The notes under the pieces were generated by a model. The model had not been told where the DNA came from, searched no databases, and worked only from the letters and a program-made list of their open reading frames with translations. Shown here in pieces: positions 9,194 to 17,938 of a stretch of DNA of 64,000 bases (positions are counted from its first letter, which is position 1; every line of letters starts with the position of its first letter). The position numbers and the translations under genes were made by a program. The DNA comes from JAKAIY01 sp963809385 (GTDB lineage Bacteria > Chloroflexota > Ktedonobacteria > Ktedonobacterales > JADMIN01), in NCBI GenBank assembly GCA_963809385.1, contig CAWEJL010000004.1, positions 1 through 64,000 on the forward strand, given 5' to 3'.

Positions 9194-9242
9194 TACACGG
9201 CGACAATCGGAAGCCGGTTCGGCTGAATCTGGGAGGGAAGGC

Positions 9243-10187
9243 ATGACGACTGTTGGCTTCGTCGGACTCGGCGCTATGGGTGGACGGGTCGCCAAACGCT
9301 TACTGGACGCGGGCTATCAGGTGACCGGCTACAACCGGACATCCGCGAAAGCGCAATGGCTGGTTGACGCCGGACTGCGGCTGGCTGACAGCCCGCGCGC
9401 CGTCGCGGAGGCCTCCGACATCACCTTCTCGATGGTCACCAATACCACCGCTTTGCAAGCGATCTTTGAGGGGCCGGACGGTATCCTCAGCGCGCTCGGC
9501 CCCGACAAGATCTATGTGGACATGAGTACCGTCAGCCCGGCGATGTCGCGCAAGATCGCCGGACAGGTCACGGCGTGCGGCGCGCGCATGCTCGACGCGC
9601 CCGTCTCGGGCAGCGTCGTCACGCTGGAGCAGGGCAAGCTCTCGATGATGATCGGAGGCGAGAAGGCGGTCTACGACCGCGTACTGCCCGTGCTGCACGC
9701 CATCGCGCCGAATGTCCACTATGTCGGCGAGAACGGCCAGGCCGTCCTGATGAAGATCGCCATCAATCTCAACCTGCAAGTGCAGATCATGGGGTTCTGC
9801 GAGGGCATGCTGCTGGCGGAGAAGGGTGGCATTCCGCGCGAGGTGGCCATGCGCGCGATGCTCGATAGCGTGATCGCCTCGCCATCGCTCAAGTACCGCG
9901 CGCCCTTCATCACCGAAGCGCCCGACGAGGTCTGGTTCAACGTCAACATGATGCAGAAGGACATGATGCTCGCCCTGGAGATGGGACGCCAGCTCGATGT
10001 GCCGATGCCGACCACAGCGATCAGCAACGAGTATCTGACATCGGCGCGCGGCATGGGCCTCGCGGAGCACGACTTCTACATCGTCTTCCAGGTGCTCGCC
10101 AAGATGGCGGGTGTGGAGGCGGATGTGGCCGCGCTCGCCGGTGATGGCGCGAAATCGGCTTCCCAGAAAGTCCAGGGCGCCATCTAG
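9243..10187 (+). CDS. NAD(P)-dependent 3-hydroxyisobutyrate dehydrogenase-family oxidoreductase
   Basis: Beta-hydroxyacid dehydrogenase of 314 residues. It has the N-terminal nucleotide fold (TVGFVGLGAMGGRVAKRLL), substrate loop DAPVSGSVVTLEQGKLSMMI, and the catalytic-lysine helix GQAVLMKIAINLNL. Family members oxidise the hydroxyl of 3-hydroxyisobutyrate, tartronate semialdehyde or related beta-hydroxyacids; the exact substrate is not readable. The start is fixed by GGGAGGG eight bases upstream. The next gene, an NMT1-like binding protein, begins 17 bases after its stop, so the pair is co-transcribed. It lies downstream of the LacI gene and may belong to the same catabolic regulon. Confidence 0.88.
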   Translation: MTTVGFVGLGAMGGRVAKRLLDAGYQVTGYNRTSAKAQWLVDAGLRLADSPRAVAEASDITFSMVTNTTALQAIFEGPDGILSALGPDKIYVDMSTVSPAMSRKIAGQVTACGARMLDAPVSGSVVTLEQGKLSMMIGGEKAVYDRVLPVLHAIAPNVHYVGENGQAVLMKIAINLNLQVQIMGFCEGMLLAEKGGIPREVAMRAMLDSVIASPSLKYRAPFITEAPDEVWFNVNMMQKDMMLALEMGRQLDVPMPTTAISNEYLTSARGMGLAEHDFYIVFQVLAKMAGVEADVAALAGDGAKSASQKVQGAI

Positions 10188-10204
10188 CCAGAGGAGATCG
10201 GATC

Positions 10205-11170
10205 ATGGTGGAGGACCGCGTGGCGTTGCGCGTTTGCACGTTCCAGGGTCTGCAAAACCTGCCGCTGTTCGCAGCTCGGCGGCTGGGCTACTTTGATGAG
10301 GCCAGCCTCGATGTCACGCTGTCCTTCACCAACAGTTCCGCCCAGCAACTCTCCGCGCTGGCCACGGGCGAATATGACCTTATCCATACCGCCCCGGACA
10401 ATGTGGTGAACTTCGACACCAATCCGGCGGGGTTCGGCCTCGATCCCGCCAGCGCGCCGCGCATTGTGATGCTGATGGGCGGAAGCAATGGCCCCCTCGG
10501 CGTCTACGCCCGCCATGGCGTCTCGGATGCGGCGGCGCTGCGCGGGCAGGACATTGGGGTGGATAACCCCGCCTCGGGCTTCGCGCTCGTCCTGCGCGAC
10601 TTGCTCGCCCGCGCCGGCTTGGAGCTGGGGCGCGACTACCGCTTCACCACCGCGGGTGGCACAAGCAAGCGCGCGCAGGGGCTGCTCGCGGGCGAGTTCG
10701 CGGCCACCATCCTCTATACCCCCTTTGATATGCTGGTCGAGACGGCGGGCTGCCATTTGCTCGCAAGCTCCCGCACGGCCTACCCCGCTTACGCCTCACA
10801 GGCGCTCTCGGCCACCGAGCCGTGGATCGCAGCGCATGGTGATCTCGTCACGCGCTACACTGGCGCGTGGCTCCGTGCGCTGCGCTGGATCTATGATCCC
10901 GCCGCGCGCGGAGCCGTCGAGGCGCTGCTCGCTGAGGAGGCGGGGCTCGGCCTCGCGGGGGTTGCGCCAGCCCGCGCCTACGCCGCCTTTACCCATCCAC
11001 GCGACGGCTACGGTGAGCGGGCCATCCTCGATGATACAGGACTCGCCCAGGTGATCGCGCTGCGCGCGCGCTACGGCGCGCCGGCCAGGCCGCTCGGCGC
11101 GCCAGCGGAGTACTGCGACCTCCGCTGGTACGAGCGTGCGGTCGCGGGGATGCCCGGCTCCTGGAGCTGA
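10205..11170 (+). CDS. NMT1/THI5-like substrate-binding-fold protein without signal peptide
   Basis: Protein of 321 residues with the type II periplasmic-binding fold seen in NMT1/SsuA-like ABC substrate-binding proteins. Motifs are LFAARRLGYFDEASLDVTL, SALATGEYDLIHTAPDNV, LRGQDIGVDNPASGFALVLR and GEFAATILYTPFDMLVE. The sequence begins directly in the domain (VALRVCTFQGLQNLP), with no signal peptide or lipobox and no permease or ATPase partner beside it. It may therefore act inside the cell, as a sensor or as an enzyme like the THI5 pyrimidine synthases, rather than in transport. The ribosome site AGAGGAGATC precedes the ATG. It is coupled to the dehydrogenase upstream. Confidence 0.78.
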   Translation: MVEDRVALRVCTFQGLQNLPLFAARRLGYFDEASLDVTLSFTNSSAQQLSALATGEYDLIHTAPDNVVNFDTNPAGFGLDPASAPRIVMLMGGSNGPLGVYARHGVSDAAALRGQDIGVDNPASGFALVLRDLLARAGLELGRDYRFTTAGGTSKRAQGLLAGEFAATILYTPFDMLVETAGCHLLASSRTAYPAYASQALSATEPWIAAHGDLVTRYTGAWLRALRWIYDPAARGAVEALLAEEAGLGLAGVAPARAYAAFTHPRDGYGERAILDDTGLAQVIALRARYGAPARPLGAPAEYCDLRWYERAVAGMPGSWS

Positions 11171-11202
11171 GCCTTTCCCCGCGACCGCTTTCGCACAGGC
11201 CC

Positions 11203-12372
11203 CTATACCCGTATTTCAACACCGCCGGCAGGGAGGCCGTATTTCTCGAGGCATTCCTTGATAGTGTCACCATCGAGGGGCTTCTCGATCGATTCGATCT
11301 CCCATTTGTTCGCGCTATTCTTGACAAATTCGCAGAGCACGATCCCCCAATTCTCAGGGTGTTTTTGCCCCAGGTTGATGGACACCAAAGGGGACCCGTC
11401 CGCATAATCAAGCACGCGGAACCGCACATTCGCATGCTTGAACAATTGCTGGGTCTGCTCTCCATTCAGGGTCATTTGACGCGTAGACCCTTTATAAATG
11501 TGTACATAGACGACAATGCGCACGACATCGGGAGGCAGTTTTGAGAAATCGATGGTTCCTGTCTCATCTGGCGCGCTCTTATTGCCCCCATAGCGTGCGT
11601 CTTTTGAGCGTATGACCGCCGCCGTTCTCATGGTGCTCCCATAGGGGAACAGATGCCGATTTTCGTATCTCTCGGGCATTTCTGGGCCTGGCCAATAGAC
11701 GATATCGCGGCTGGAATAGACGCGGGATCCTTTGGGGTCGCTGACATCACCACGACAGATGAAGAGGGCGTAGTCAACGTCAAACTCCTGATTGGGAACC
11801 GCCGCTGCCGCAGCGGCGACCTCTTTGGAAACGCCCCAATACATTTCAATCTGGACTTTGGTCAGGTCTATCGGTACGACCTGCCCCTTCTCTAGCTCGA
11901 CCACGACACGCGACTGCTTTTCAGCTTTTAGCGGGTTAGAGGGCGTGTCAGCAGGAAGCGCGGGCGCATTCGCTGACCGATCGAGCTGGTGAATGATCTG
12001 GGCTAACGCGACTGGATAGTTCCCGGTCGCGTCATAGCGCAAGTAGGCGCTCCACAGCGGAGGAACCTCCTTGAGATCGAATGGCTTTGCCACTACGATA
12101 ATCGGCTCGCGCATGAATCCATCTTTCGCGCGATGTATTGCCGCGTCCATCTCGCGGTGAACCCATTCGGAGTGGAGAGCGTTAGGGGTAAGAACCAGTA
12201 TCAGCAGGTCTCGTTGCAGCGCCAAATTCATTTGCTCAACGACACTTCCTGGCTCCATGTTCGCTGTATCAATCCAGACACTAACGCCAATTTCCGTCAG
12301 GTCGTTCGCCAGTTTATGTGCAAAGGTCGAATCGCTTTTAGCGTGGCTGATAAACACCGTTGGCTGCGGCAT
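11203..12372 (-). CDS. TIR-TerD fusion protein
   Basis: Protein of 389 residues with two clear domains. Residues 3-140 are a TIR domain: TVFISHAKSDSTFAHKLAND, SVWIDTANMEPG, LILVLTPNALHSEWVHREMD. Glu74 in SEWVHRE sits where TIR NADases carry the catalytic glutamate. Residues about 155-385 are a TerD/tellurium-resistance domain: KGQVVPIDLTK, DVDYALFICRGDVSD, SRDIVYWPGPE, DETGTIDFSKLPPDVVRIVV and WGIVLCEFVKN. TerD proteins are calcium-binding stress proteins often linked to phage and oxidative stress. The start is ATG 12372, set by AAGGAG six bases upstream, rather than 12390. It stands alone on its strand between unrelated genes. The fusion suggests that TerD senses a stress or ligand and TIR acts as effector; that is inference. 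Confidence 0.87.
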   Translation of the reverse strand: MPQPTVFISHAKSDSTFAHKLANDLTEIGVSVWIDTANMEPGSVVEQMNLALQRDLLILVLTPNALHSEWVHREMDAAIHRAKDGFMREPIIVVAKPFDLKEVPPLWSAYLRYDATGNYPVALAQIIHQLDRSANAPALPADTPSNPLKAEKQSRVVVELEKGQVVPIDLTKVQIEMYWGVSKEVAAAAAAVPNQEFDVDYALFICRGDVSDPKGSRVYSSRDIVYWPGPEMPERYENRHLFPYGSTMRTAAVIRSKDARYGGNKSAPDETGTIDFSKLPPDVVRIVVYVHIYKGSTRQMTLNGEQTQQLFKHANVRFRVLDYADGSPLVSINLGQKHPENWGIVLCEFVKNSANKWEIESIEKPLDGDTIKECLEKYGLPAGGVEIRV

Positions 12373-12384
12373 GTAGCACTCCTT

Positions 12385-12867
12385 CAGCAACTTTGGAATA
12401 CGATGGAAGAGAGAATCGCTGCTTTATTTACTTTGATTATGAAATGCAATCGCACGCAGGTCAAGAGCCGGGATGTGATTTGGTTTCTCCCCGCTTCAGC
12501 CAGATTCTCGCCTTGCGATCTCTCCTCTGGATTGTGGCCGGCGCCCTTCCTAAAAGCCAGCTGGGAGACGCCGTTCGTGAGTTTTTGGCTATTACCTTCT
12601 GCTCTTGGCGCAAGAAACAAAACCCGCAGGATCAGCGCCATGCGTGATGATGCGCTCAAATGCGTTTCGCTGGTATGATGATGTGTTTTCAGGGGAGCGC
12701 GATATCACTGGAAAGCCGGATTCAGCTTTTCGGCCTCGCCGTCCCAATCCTTGGACGCGGATCAATTCGCTTCTGGGCGCGGTGCGCGGTATGCCAGCAA
12801 TCCATCCTTGGGGTTCCGCGTTTCGTACAACGAACGAACCGGGGGTGGGGGGTCGCGCCAAGACGAC
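12385..12867. other. intergenic region, no gene seen
   Basis: About 480 bases without a convincing gene. The part next to 12385-12480 is locally AT-rich and should hold the minus-strand promoter of the TIR-TerD gene, but I cannot fix its -35 and -10 boxes. Short open frames here have no recognisable content. Confidence 0.5.
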
Positions 12868-12895
12868 GCCCCCGCTCCTCGCGAGGAGCGGGGGC
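12868..12895 (-). terminator. hairpin after livF
   Basis: GCCCCCGCTCCTCG and its exact complement form a perfect 28-base palindrome, ten bases beyond the livF stop. It is very GC-rich and without a T-run. It probably ends or protects the ABC-transporter transcript. Confidence 0.6.
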
Positions 12896-12904
12896 GGTGG
12901 CAGA

Positions 12905-13642
12905 CTACCGGTCTGCTTGCGCGCCAGCCGTGACTGTTCCGCCGAGATAGAGCGCCGCGATCTCTGGGTTGTTCAGCACGCCCTCGCTGGGCCCGTCCAG
13001 TCGCACGCGACCACTCTCCATCACGACACCATGATCGGCGAGCTTGAGTCCCGCTTTGGCGTTCTGCTCGACGAGCAGAATCGTCTTCCCGGAATCTCGC
13101 ATGTCCCGGATGGTCTTGAAGACCTCTTTGAGCGTCTTCGGATCGAGACCCATCGAAGGCTCATCGAGCAGCACCAGCGCTGGATCCAGCATCAGACAGC
13201 GCGCAAACTCGCACAGTCGCTGCTGGCCGCCGGAGAGGCTGCCTGCCTGCTCGTTAGCCTTCTCGCGCACAATCGGGAACATCTCCAGGATATGCTCGTA
13301 GCGCCGCCGGACGAGCGCCGAATCCGAGAGCGTATACGCTCCCATCTCCACGTTCTCCCGCACGGTCATCGCGGGGAAGAGGCTGTGATTCTGCGGCACC
13401 TGCGCCAGACCGGAGGAGAGGATGCGCTGTGGGCTCCACCCGGCGATATTCTGACCCTTGAAGATGATCTGCCCGACGCGCGGCTTGAGCAGGCCGCTCA
13501 CCGCCGATAGCACGGTAGACTTGCCCGCACCGTTGGGGCCGACGATGCAGGCGATGGAGCCCTCGACGATATCGAGGCTGACCCCACGCAGCACGTCACC
13601 ACCCCCGTAACCGGCGAACACATTCTCTAGCTGGAGTAGCAT
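12905..13642 (-). CDS. livF: branched-chain-amino-acid-type ABC transporter ATPase LivF
   Basis: ATP-binding subunit of 245 residues. Walker A is GPNGAGKS, the Q-loop region is GLAQVPQNHSLFPAMTVREN, the signature is SLSGGQQR and Walker B is ALVLLDEPSMGLDP, followed by the H-loop region ILLVEQN. The LivF form is indicated by FPAMTVRENVEMGAY and by length. The start ATG 13642 is five bases after the livG stop. It powers the LivH/LivM permease at the inner membrane. It is last in the operon that begins with the alpha/beta hydrolase. Confidence 0.93.
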   Translation of the reverse strand: MLLQLENVFAGYGGGDVLRGVSLDIVEGSIACIVGPNGAGKSTVLSAVSGLLKPRVGQIIFKGQNIAGWSPQRILSSGLAQVPQNHSLFPAMTVRENVEMGAYTLSDSALVRRRYEHILEMFPIVREKANEQAGSLSGGQQRLCEFARCLMLDPALVLLDEPSMGLDPKTLKEVFKTIRDMRDSGKTILLVEQNAKAGLKLADHGVVMESGRVRLDGPSEGVLNNPEIAALYLGGTVTAGAQADR

Positions 13643-13647
13643 GGCTG

Positions 13648-14380
13648 TCAGTCTCCCAAATACGCTTCGAGCACCGCCGGGTTCGCGCGCACCTCGGCGG
13701 GCGTTCCCTCCGCGAGCTTCGATCCCCGGTGCATCACCATCACTTTGTCGCACAGGCCCATCACGAATTCCATGTTGTGCTCAACAATCAGGAAGGTGAC
13801 GCCCTGCTTGTTCAACTGTCGAATGCGCTCGCCGAGTTGCCCGATCAGCGTAGGGTTGATGCCGCCCGCCGGCTCGTCGAGCAAAATCACCCGCGGCTCC
13901 GCGACCAGGATGAACGCCAGTTCCAGCAACTTGCGCTGCCCGTAGGAGAGGCTGCCTCCTGGCTTGTCTTTCAGATGGGTTAGCCCGACGAAATCGAGCA
14001 GGCGTAGCACGCGCTCACGCTCGCCCGACGCGCTCCAGCCGCCGAATAGCGACGCCAGCCCCTTGCGGTGGATGGCGACGTGCATATTCTCTGTGACCGT
14101 CAGACGCGAGAAGATTCGGGTAAGCTGAAATGTGCGCCCGATGCCCAGCCCAAAGATCTTGTCCGGCTTGTAGCGACTGATGTCGGATCCATTGAAGAGC
14201 ACCAGCGCCCGAATCGGCCTGCTCATAGCCAGTAATGACATTGAACAGAGTCGTTTTGCCTGAGCCATTGGGGCCGATCAGCCCCGTGATCGAGCCTTGC
14301 TCGACCGAAATATCGCATGTGTTGAGCGCCTGGATGCCGCCGAACGCCTTCGAGACGGCATGCGCTTCCAGCAGACTCAT
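13648..14380 (-). CDS. livG: ABC transporter ATPase LivG (one frameshift)
   Basis: Second ATPase of the importer, about 244 residues after repair. Walker A GPNGSGKTTLFNVITG is in the first frame. The remainder, RTFQLTRIFSRLTVTENM, SLSYGQRKLLELA and RVILLDEPAGGINP (a LivG hallmark), is in the next frame. The shift lies near 14210: removing one G from the GGG in TCGGGCGCTG joins DS to ALVLFNGSDI, and the length is exactly one base over a multiple of three. A homopolymer error is likely. Its ATG overlaps the livM stop as ATGA, a sign of translational coupling. Confidence 0.88.
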
Positions 14381-15524
14381 GAGTATTTCTCCCGCTCCCA
14401 GCTTCCGCTGTCGTTAGCGCCGCTCCACAACTGCCGTATTCTCCGTGCGCTGCTCCGTATCCGGCGCGCCGCCGTCTGAGGCGGGCCAGCGGCGAGCTGC
14501 GCGCCGCTGCGGGCGCCTCGGATGTTCTGGATGAGCTGACTGATCGCGGGCACGATTCCTTGTGGTAGCAGGAGAATGACCGCCACGAAAATCGCTCCAT
14601 AGAGGATCAAATACCAGCCGGATTCACCAAGTCCACGGCAAGGTATTGCTGCGCGGGGATGAGGATCAAGGCTCCAAGCAGCGGGCCGGAGATCGTACCC
14701 AGACCGCCCAGGAAGGCCATCAGCGCGATAACCACATCGAACTGGGCGTTGAACCCGCTGCTGGGATAGATGGACTCGATGAAGTAGCCCCACACTGCTC
14801 CACACATGCCGACAAAGAACGCCGACAGCGCGAATGCGCTCAGCTTGAGCATGGTCGTCCGCACGCCCAGTCCAAGCGCGCGGTCCTCGTCGTCGCGGAT
14901 CGCCAGCAATTCCAGGCCGTACTTCGAGTGGCGCACCAGCCACGATACCGCTACCGTGAGGACCAGGATGGCCACCATCACATAGTAAAAGGGGATGTTG
15001 TACGAGGCGCCAAACCACGGCGGGATGGGATACTCGAGGCCCGTATAGCCCTTGGTCAGCCCGAAGAGATTGTTCTCAGCCAGGAGCTGGAAGATAAAGA
15101 GAAACGCGATGGTGATCACGATGAACGTATGGCGGCGTGTGCGTAGGGCGATGAACCCGATCGGCACAGCGACGATCGCCGCGACCAGCCCCGCGAGCGG
15201 CACAAGCTCGAATGGCGTATACCCACCGGGGACATGCCACGAACTGCACACAATCGCCAGGGTGTACGCGCCCACGCCGAAGAACGCCGCGTGGCCCAGA
15301 GCAATGTAACCGGTGTACCCGGAAAAGATGTTCCAGGCCGCGCCAGCGGCGGCGAAGACCAGCGTGAAGAAGGCGACCGATGTCGAAGACCCATCGCTGA
15401 AGATCAGTGGGAACACGATCAGACCGGCCAGAACGACCAGCCAGAACGGGCCCTCAATCCATCTTAGATTGCGAAGACTTCTCCCCGCTGTCGGGGCCTG
15501 GGATTGCTGCGCTACCGTTGCCAT
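14377..15524 (-). CDS. livM: ABC transporter permease LivM (one frameshift)
   Basis: Inner-membrane permease subunit, about 382 residues after repair, with eight to ten hydrophobic segments. The LivM-type core is present: NIFSGYTGYIALGHAAFFGV, YGLELLAIRDDEDRALGLGV and MAFLGGLGTISGPLLGAL. The frame breaks near 14630. Adding one G to GACTTGGTGAA gives DLGESGWYLILYGAIFV, the expected last helix, and brings the length to a multiple of three. ATG 15524 is chosen because the family starts near here; an in-frame GTG at 15572 has a purine-rich lead and is possible. Confidence 0.87.
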
Positions 15525-15600
15525 ATGTGGTGGACCGTGCTTTCCTCTCGTTCGCTCGCGTTGAGCGCTCACTCGGTGTCGTCGTCAGCGCCACACGCCC

Positions 15601-16488
15601 TTACTGGCTGCGTGTGGCGAGCTTGCCGAAGAGCCCCTGCGGCCGGAAGAGCAGCAGGACAACCAGCAAGACATAGAACACTGTGCTTGCCCACACCGGC
15701 GACCAGACCACAGCCGTCACATCCTCGATCACGAGCATGCCAACAGCGGCGATCAGCGCCCCGTTGATACTGCCCATGCCGCCGAGGATGATGATCACGA
15801 GTAGGCGCGAGATCAGGTCGTAATGACTCCCCGCATTGAACGGCGTCGTGGCTCCGAACGCCATGCCCCCTGCCGCTGCGAGCGAGACGCCGATCGCGAA
15901 TGTCAGCGCTGAGACACGCTCGACATCAATGCCGATCAGCAGCGCGGCGGCGCGGTTTTGCGTCGTCGCGCGCACACTACGCCCGAACTTCGTCCTGAAC
16001 AGCAGGAAATAGAGCGCGCCCAGCAGGGCGACGCTCATACCGAACGCCATCAGATAGATATAGGGGAGATAAAATCCGCCGATCTGAATAGAGCTGGTCA
16101 TATACCAGGCGTGCAGAGATTGCAGATTGGGGCTAAAGACAATATTCAGCCCACCCTCGATGATGAGCGCGATAGCGTAGGTCACCAGAATTGAGAGCTG
16201 GGTGCGATTCTGCTTGAGCGGGCGAATCAGCATCAACTCGAGAATGAGGCCAAGTAGGAACATCACCGGAATCGTGATAATCAGGCCGAGGAAGGGATCG
16301 AGGCCGAAGTGTGTCTCCAGCCAGAAGCTCAGGTAAGCGCCCAACACGACGAAGGCGCCCTGGGCGACATTGATAATGTCCATTACGCCAAAGACGAGCG
16401 TCAGTCCAGCGGCCATGAGGGCATAGACGCCACCGGTGAGAATGCCTGACACGATTGCCTTTTCGAGCGCCACTGGATCGAGCGTCAT
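15601..16488 (-). CDS. livH: ABC transporter permease LivH
   Basis: Permease of 295 residues with about eight membrane segments. LivH signatures are GILTGGVYALMAAGLTLVFG, MDIINVAQGAFVVLGAYLSF and LLVIIILGGMGSINGALIAA (the EAA-like loop region). It pairs with LivM to form the channel for branched-chain amino acids or similar small carboxylates and amides. The ribosome site AAGGAG lies before ATG 16488. No frameshift. Confidence 0.93.
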   Translation of the reverse strand: MTLDPVALEKAIVSGILTGGVYALMAAGLTLVFGVMDIINVAQGAFVVLGAYLSFWLETHFGLDPFLGLIITIPVMFLLGLILELMLIRPLKQNRTQLSILVTYAIALIIEGGLNIVFSPNLQSLHAWYMTSSIQIGGFYLPYIYLMAFGMSVALLGALYFLLFRTKFGRSVRATTQNRAAALLIGIDVERVSALTFAIGVSLAAAGGMAFGATTPFNAGSHYDLISRLLVIIILGGMGSINGALIAAVGMLVIEDVTAVVWSPVWASTVFYVLLVVLLLFRPQGLFGKLATRSQ

Positions 16489-16532
16489 GGTTCTCTGTCT
16501 CCTTGGGAGGGGCGCGATAGCCCCTGAGGCGC

Positions 16533-16569
16533 TCCCGCCCGGAGGAGCGTGTTAGCTCCTCCGGCGGGG
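16533..16569 (-). repeat. hairpin between the binding-protein gene and livH
   Basis: GGAGGAGC (16541-16548) pairs with GCTCCTCC (16555-16562) and the stem continues through CCCGCC and GGCGGGG with one bulge. Such stem-loops after a binding-protein gene commonly raise that transcript relative to the permease genes by protecting the 3' end. Confidence 0.55.
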
Positions 16570-16626
16570 GTGGCGCCGAGCGCGCTCGCGATATCGCTCA
16601 CGCGCCGGACGCCACTCATATTACTC

Positions 16627-17868
16627 TTACGGCCAGTTTGTCTTGGGGTACTCGATCGCGGCGGTCGCTACATTCGACGGATACACCGGAATGAAGTTAC
16701 CACCCTGCCACTGGAACAGGTAGCCCTGCGCCAGCGTGTTCTGACCGGTGCTGTCGAACTTGACCGCGCCCTGGCAGCTCTGGAACGTCCCAGTATGCAG
16801 GGTCGCGATCAGCTTGGTCTGATCGAGGCTGTTGTTCTGCGTCACGGCCTGCGCGACGACCTGGCCAACCGACCACGCCTCCGCGACGTCCGAGCTGATG
16901 CCCGACTTGTCGCCGCCGTACTTGGCGATGTAGGCCTGCACCATCGTCGCGTTCTGTGGCGCGTTGAGATCCGGCCACCAGCCGTTGGGGACCAGCACAC
17001 CCTCAGCGGAGCTCGCTCCACCGATTGCGTTGAGGAACTGTGTGCCCTGGTCGGGGCCAGCGGTCGCGATCAGCGACTCGGGGTTGTAGTGCTGCTGCTT
17101 GAAGTCCTGGATGAACGAAGCGATATCGGGCAGCAGTGTGCCAGTGACGACGACCTGCGCCTTGGAGGCGATGATCCCGTCAGCGATCGGGGTGTAGTCG
17201 GTCGTCTCCGCCGGATAGACTTTGTTGTAGACCGTCTGGATGCCGGCCTTCTCCATGATGGCGCGCGCCGTATCCACCTGGGGCTGCGTAAAGGGGTCAT
17301 CCTCGGTGGCGTAGGCTGCCGTCGTTGGGCGCTGACCAGCGGGCAGGTTGGAGACGTAGTTAGCGTATGCGACGAGGTTGTTGGCCACGGGCAGTGAGAC
17401 GTCAAAGACGTTGTTCAGGCCCTGCTGGAAGACCGATGGGCCACCGCCAGCGCCTTCAACCATCGCGAAACCGTAGCGGTTGGCGACAACGGAGGCAGGC
17501 TTGGTCAACAGGGTCGAGAACGGCCCGAAGACCAGATCAACATGGTCTGTGTTGATCAGCGTCTGATAGTTGGTCGTCACCTGCTGCGGGTCGCTGGCGT
17601 CAGAGAGGATGGTCAGCTTGACCTGGCGCCCAAGGAGGCCACCATGCGCGTTGGTATAGTCGGCCCAAAGCTGATAGCCCTGCTGGAATGCCTGGCCATC
17701 AGCGGAGAAGTCGCCGGAGAGCGACAGCGAGATACCGATGTTGATGGGTGAGTTGTTCGCGCTCGCGCTGCTCGCGCTCCCACATCCCGCGAGCAGAAGC
17801 GTCAGGCTCGTCAGAATGCCAAGAGAACTGAACAAGCGATGAATCCGTTTGGACCCACGTCCGATCAT
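16627..17868 (-). CDS. Leu/Ile/Val-binding-protein-like ABC substrate-binding lipoprotein
   Basis: Extracytoplasmic binding protein of 413 residues. It has a lipoprotein signal: hydrophobic segment then lipobox LLLAGCGSAS. The mature part is the LivJ/LivK type I binding fold: INIGISLSLSGDFSADGQAF, GLLGRQVKLTILSDASDPQQ, VDLVFGPFSTLLT and the C-terminal TGQNTLAQGYLFQWQGG. ATG 17868 is chosen over GTG 17883 because GAGGAG lies just upstream of it. It delivers the ligand to LivHMGF. The real ligand need not be an amino acid; aromatic acids, amides and urea all have such binders. Confidence 0.9.
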   Translation of the reverse strand: MIGRGSKRIHRLFSSLGILTSLTLLLAGCGSASSASANNSPINIGISLSLSGDFSADGQAFQQGYQLWADYTNAHGGLLGRQVKLTILSDASDPQQVTTNYQTLINTDHVDLVFGPFSTLLTKPASVVANRYGFAMVEGAGGGPSVFQQGLNNVFDVSLPVANNLVAYANYVSNLPAGQRPTTAAYATEDDPFTQPQVDTARAIMEKAGIQTVYNKVYPAETTDYTPIADGIIASKAQVVVTGTLLPDIASFIQDFKQQHYNPESLIATAGPDQGTQFLNAIGGASSAEGVLVPNGWWPDLNAPQNATMVQAYIAKYGGDKSGISSDVAEAWSVGQVVAQAVTQNNSLDQTKLIATLHTGTFQSCQGAVKFDSTGQNTLAQGYLFQWQGGNFIPVYPSNVATAAIEYPKTNWP

Positions 17869-17938
17869 GACTCCGCTCCTCACGCTACACCTCTGTAGCT
17901 TGGTCTGGGTTTTGTCAGACTACGCGACGATGCGTTCA

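Noticed and set aside
9210..9222. Another LacI-type operator (GACAATCGG) before the dehydrogenase gene
   Set aside because: Only the left half matches; the right half (GAAG) does not, so it is not counted as a site.
14200..14220. Programmed frameshift in livG
   Set aside because: LivG is not known to use frameshifting, no slippery heptamer is present, and one surplus G explains it; treated as probable sequence error. Same for livM and E1 alpha.
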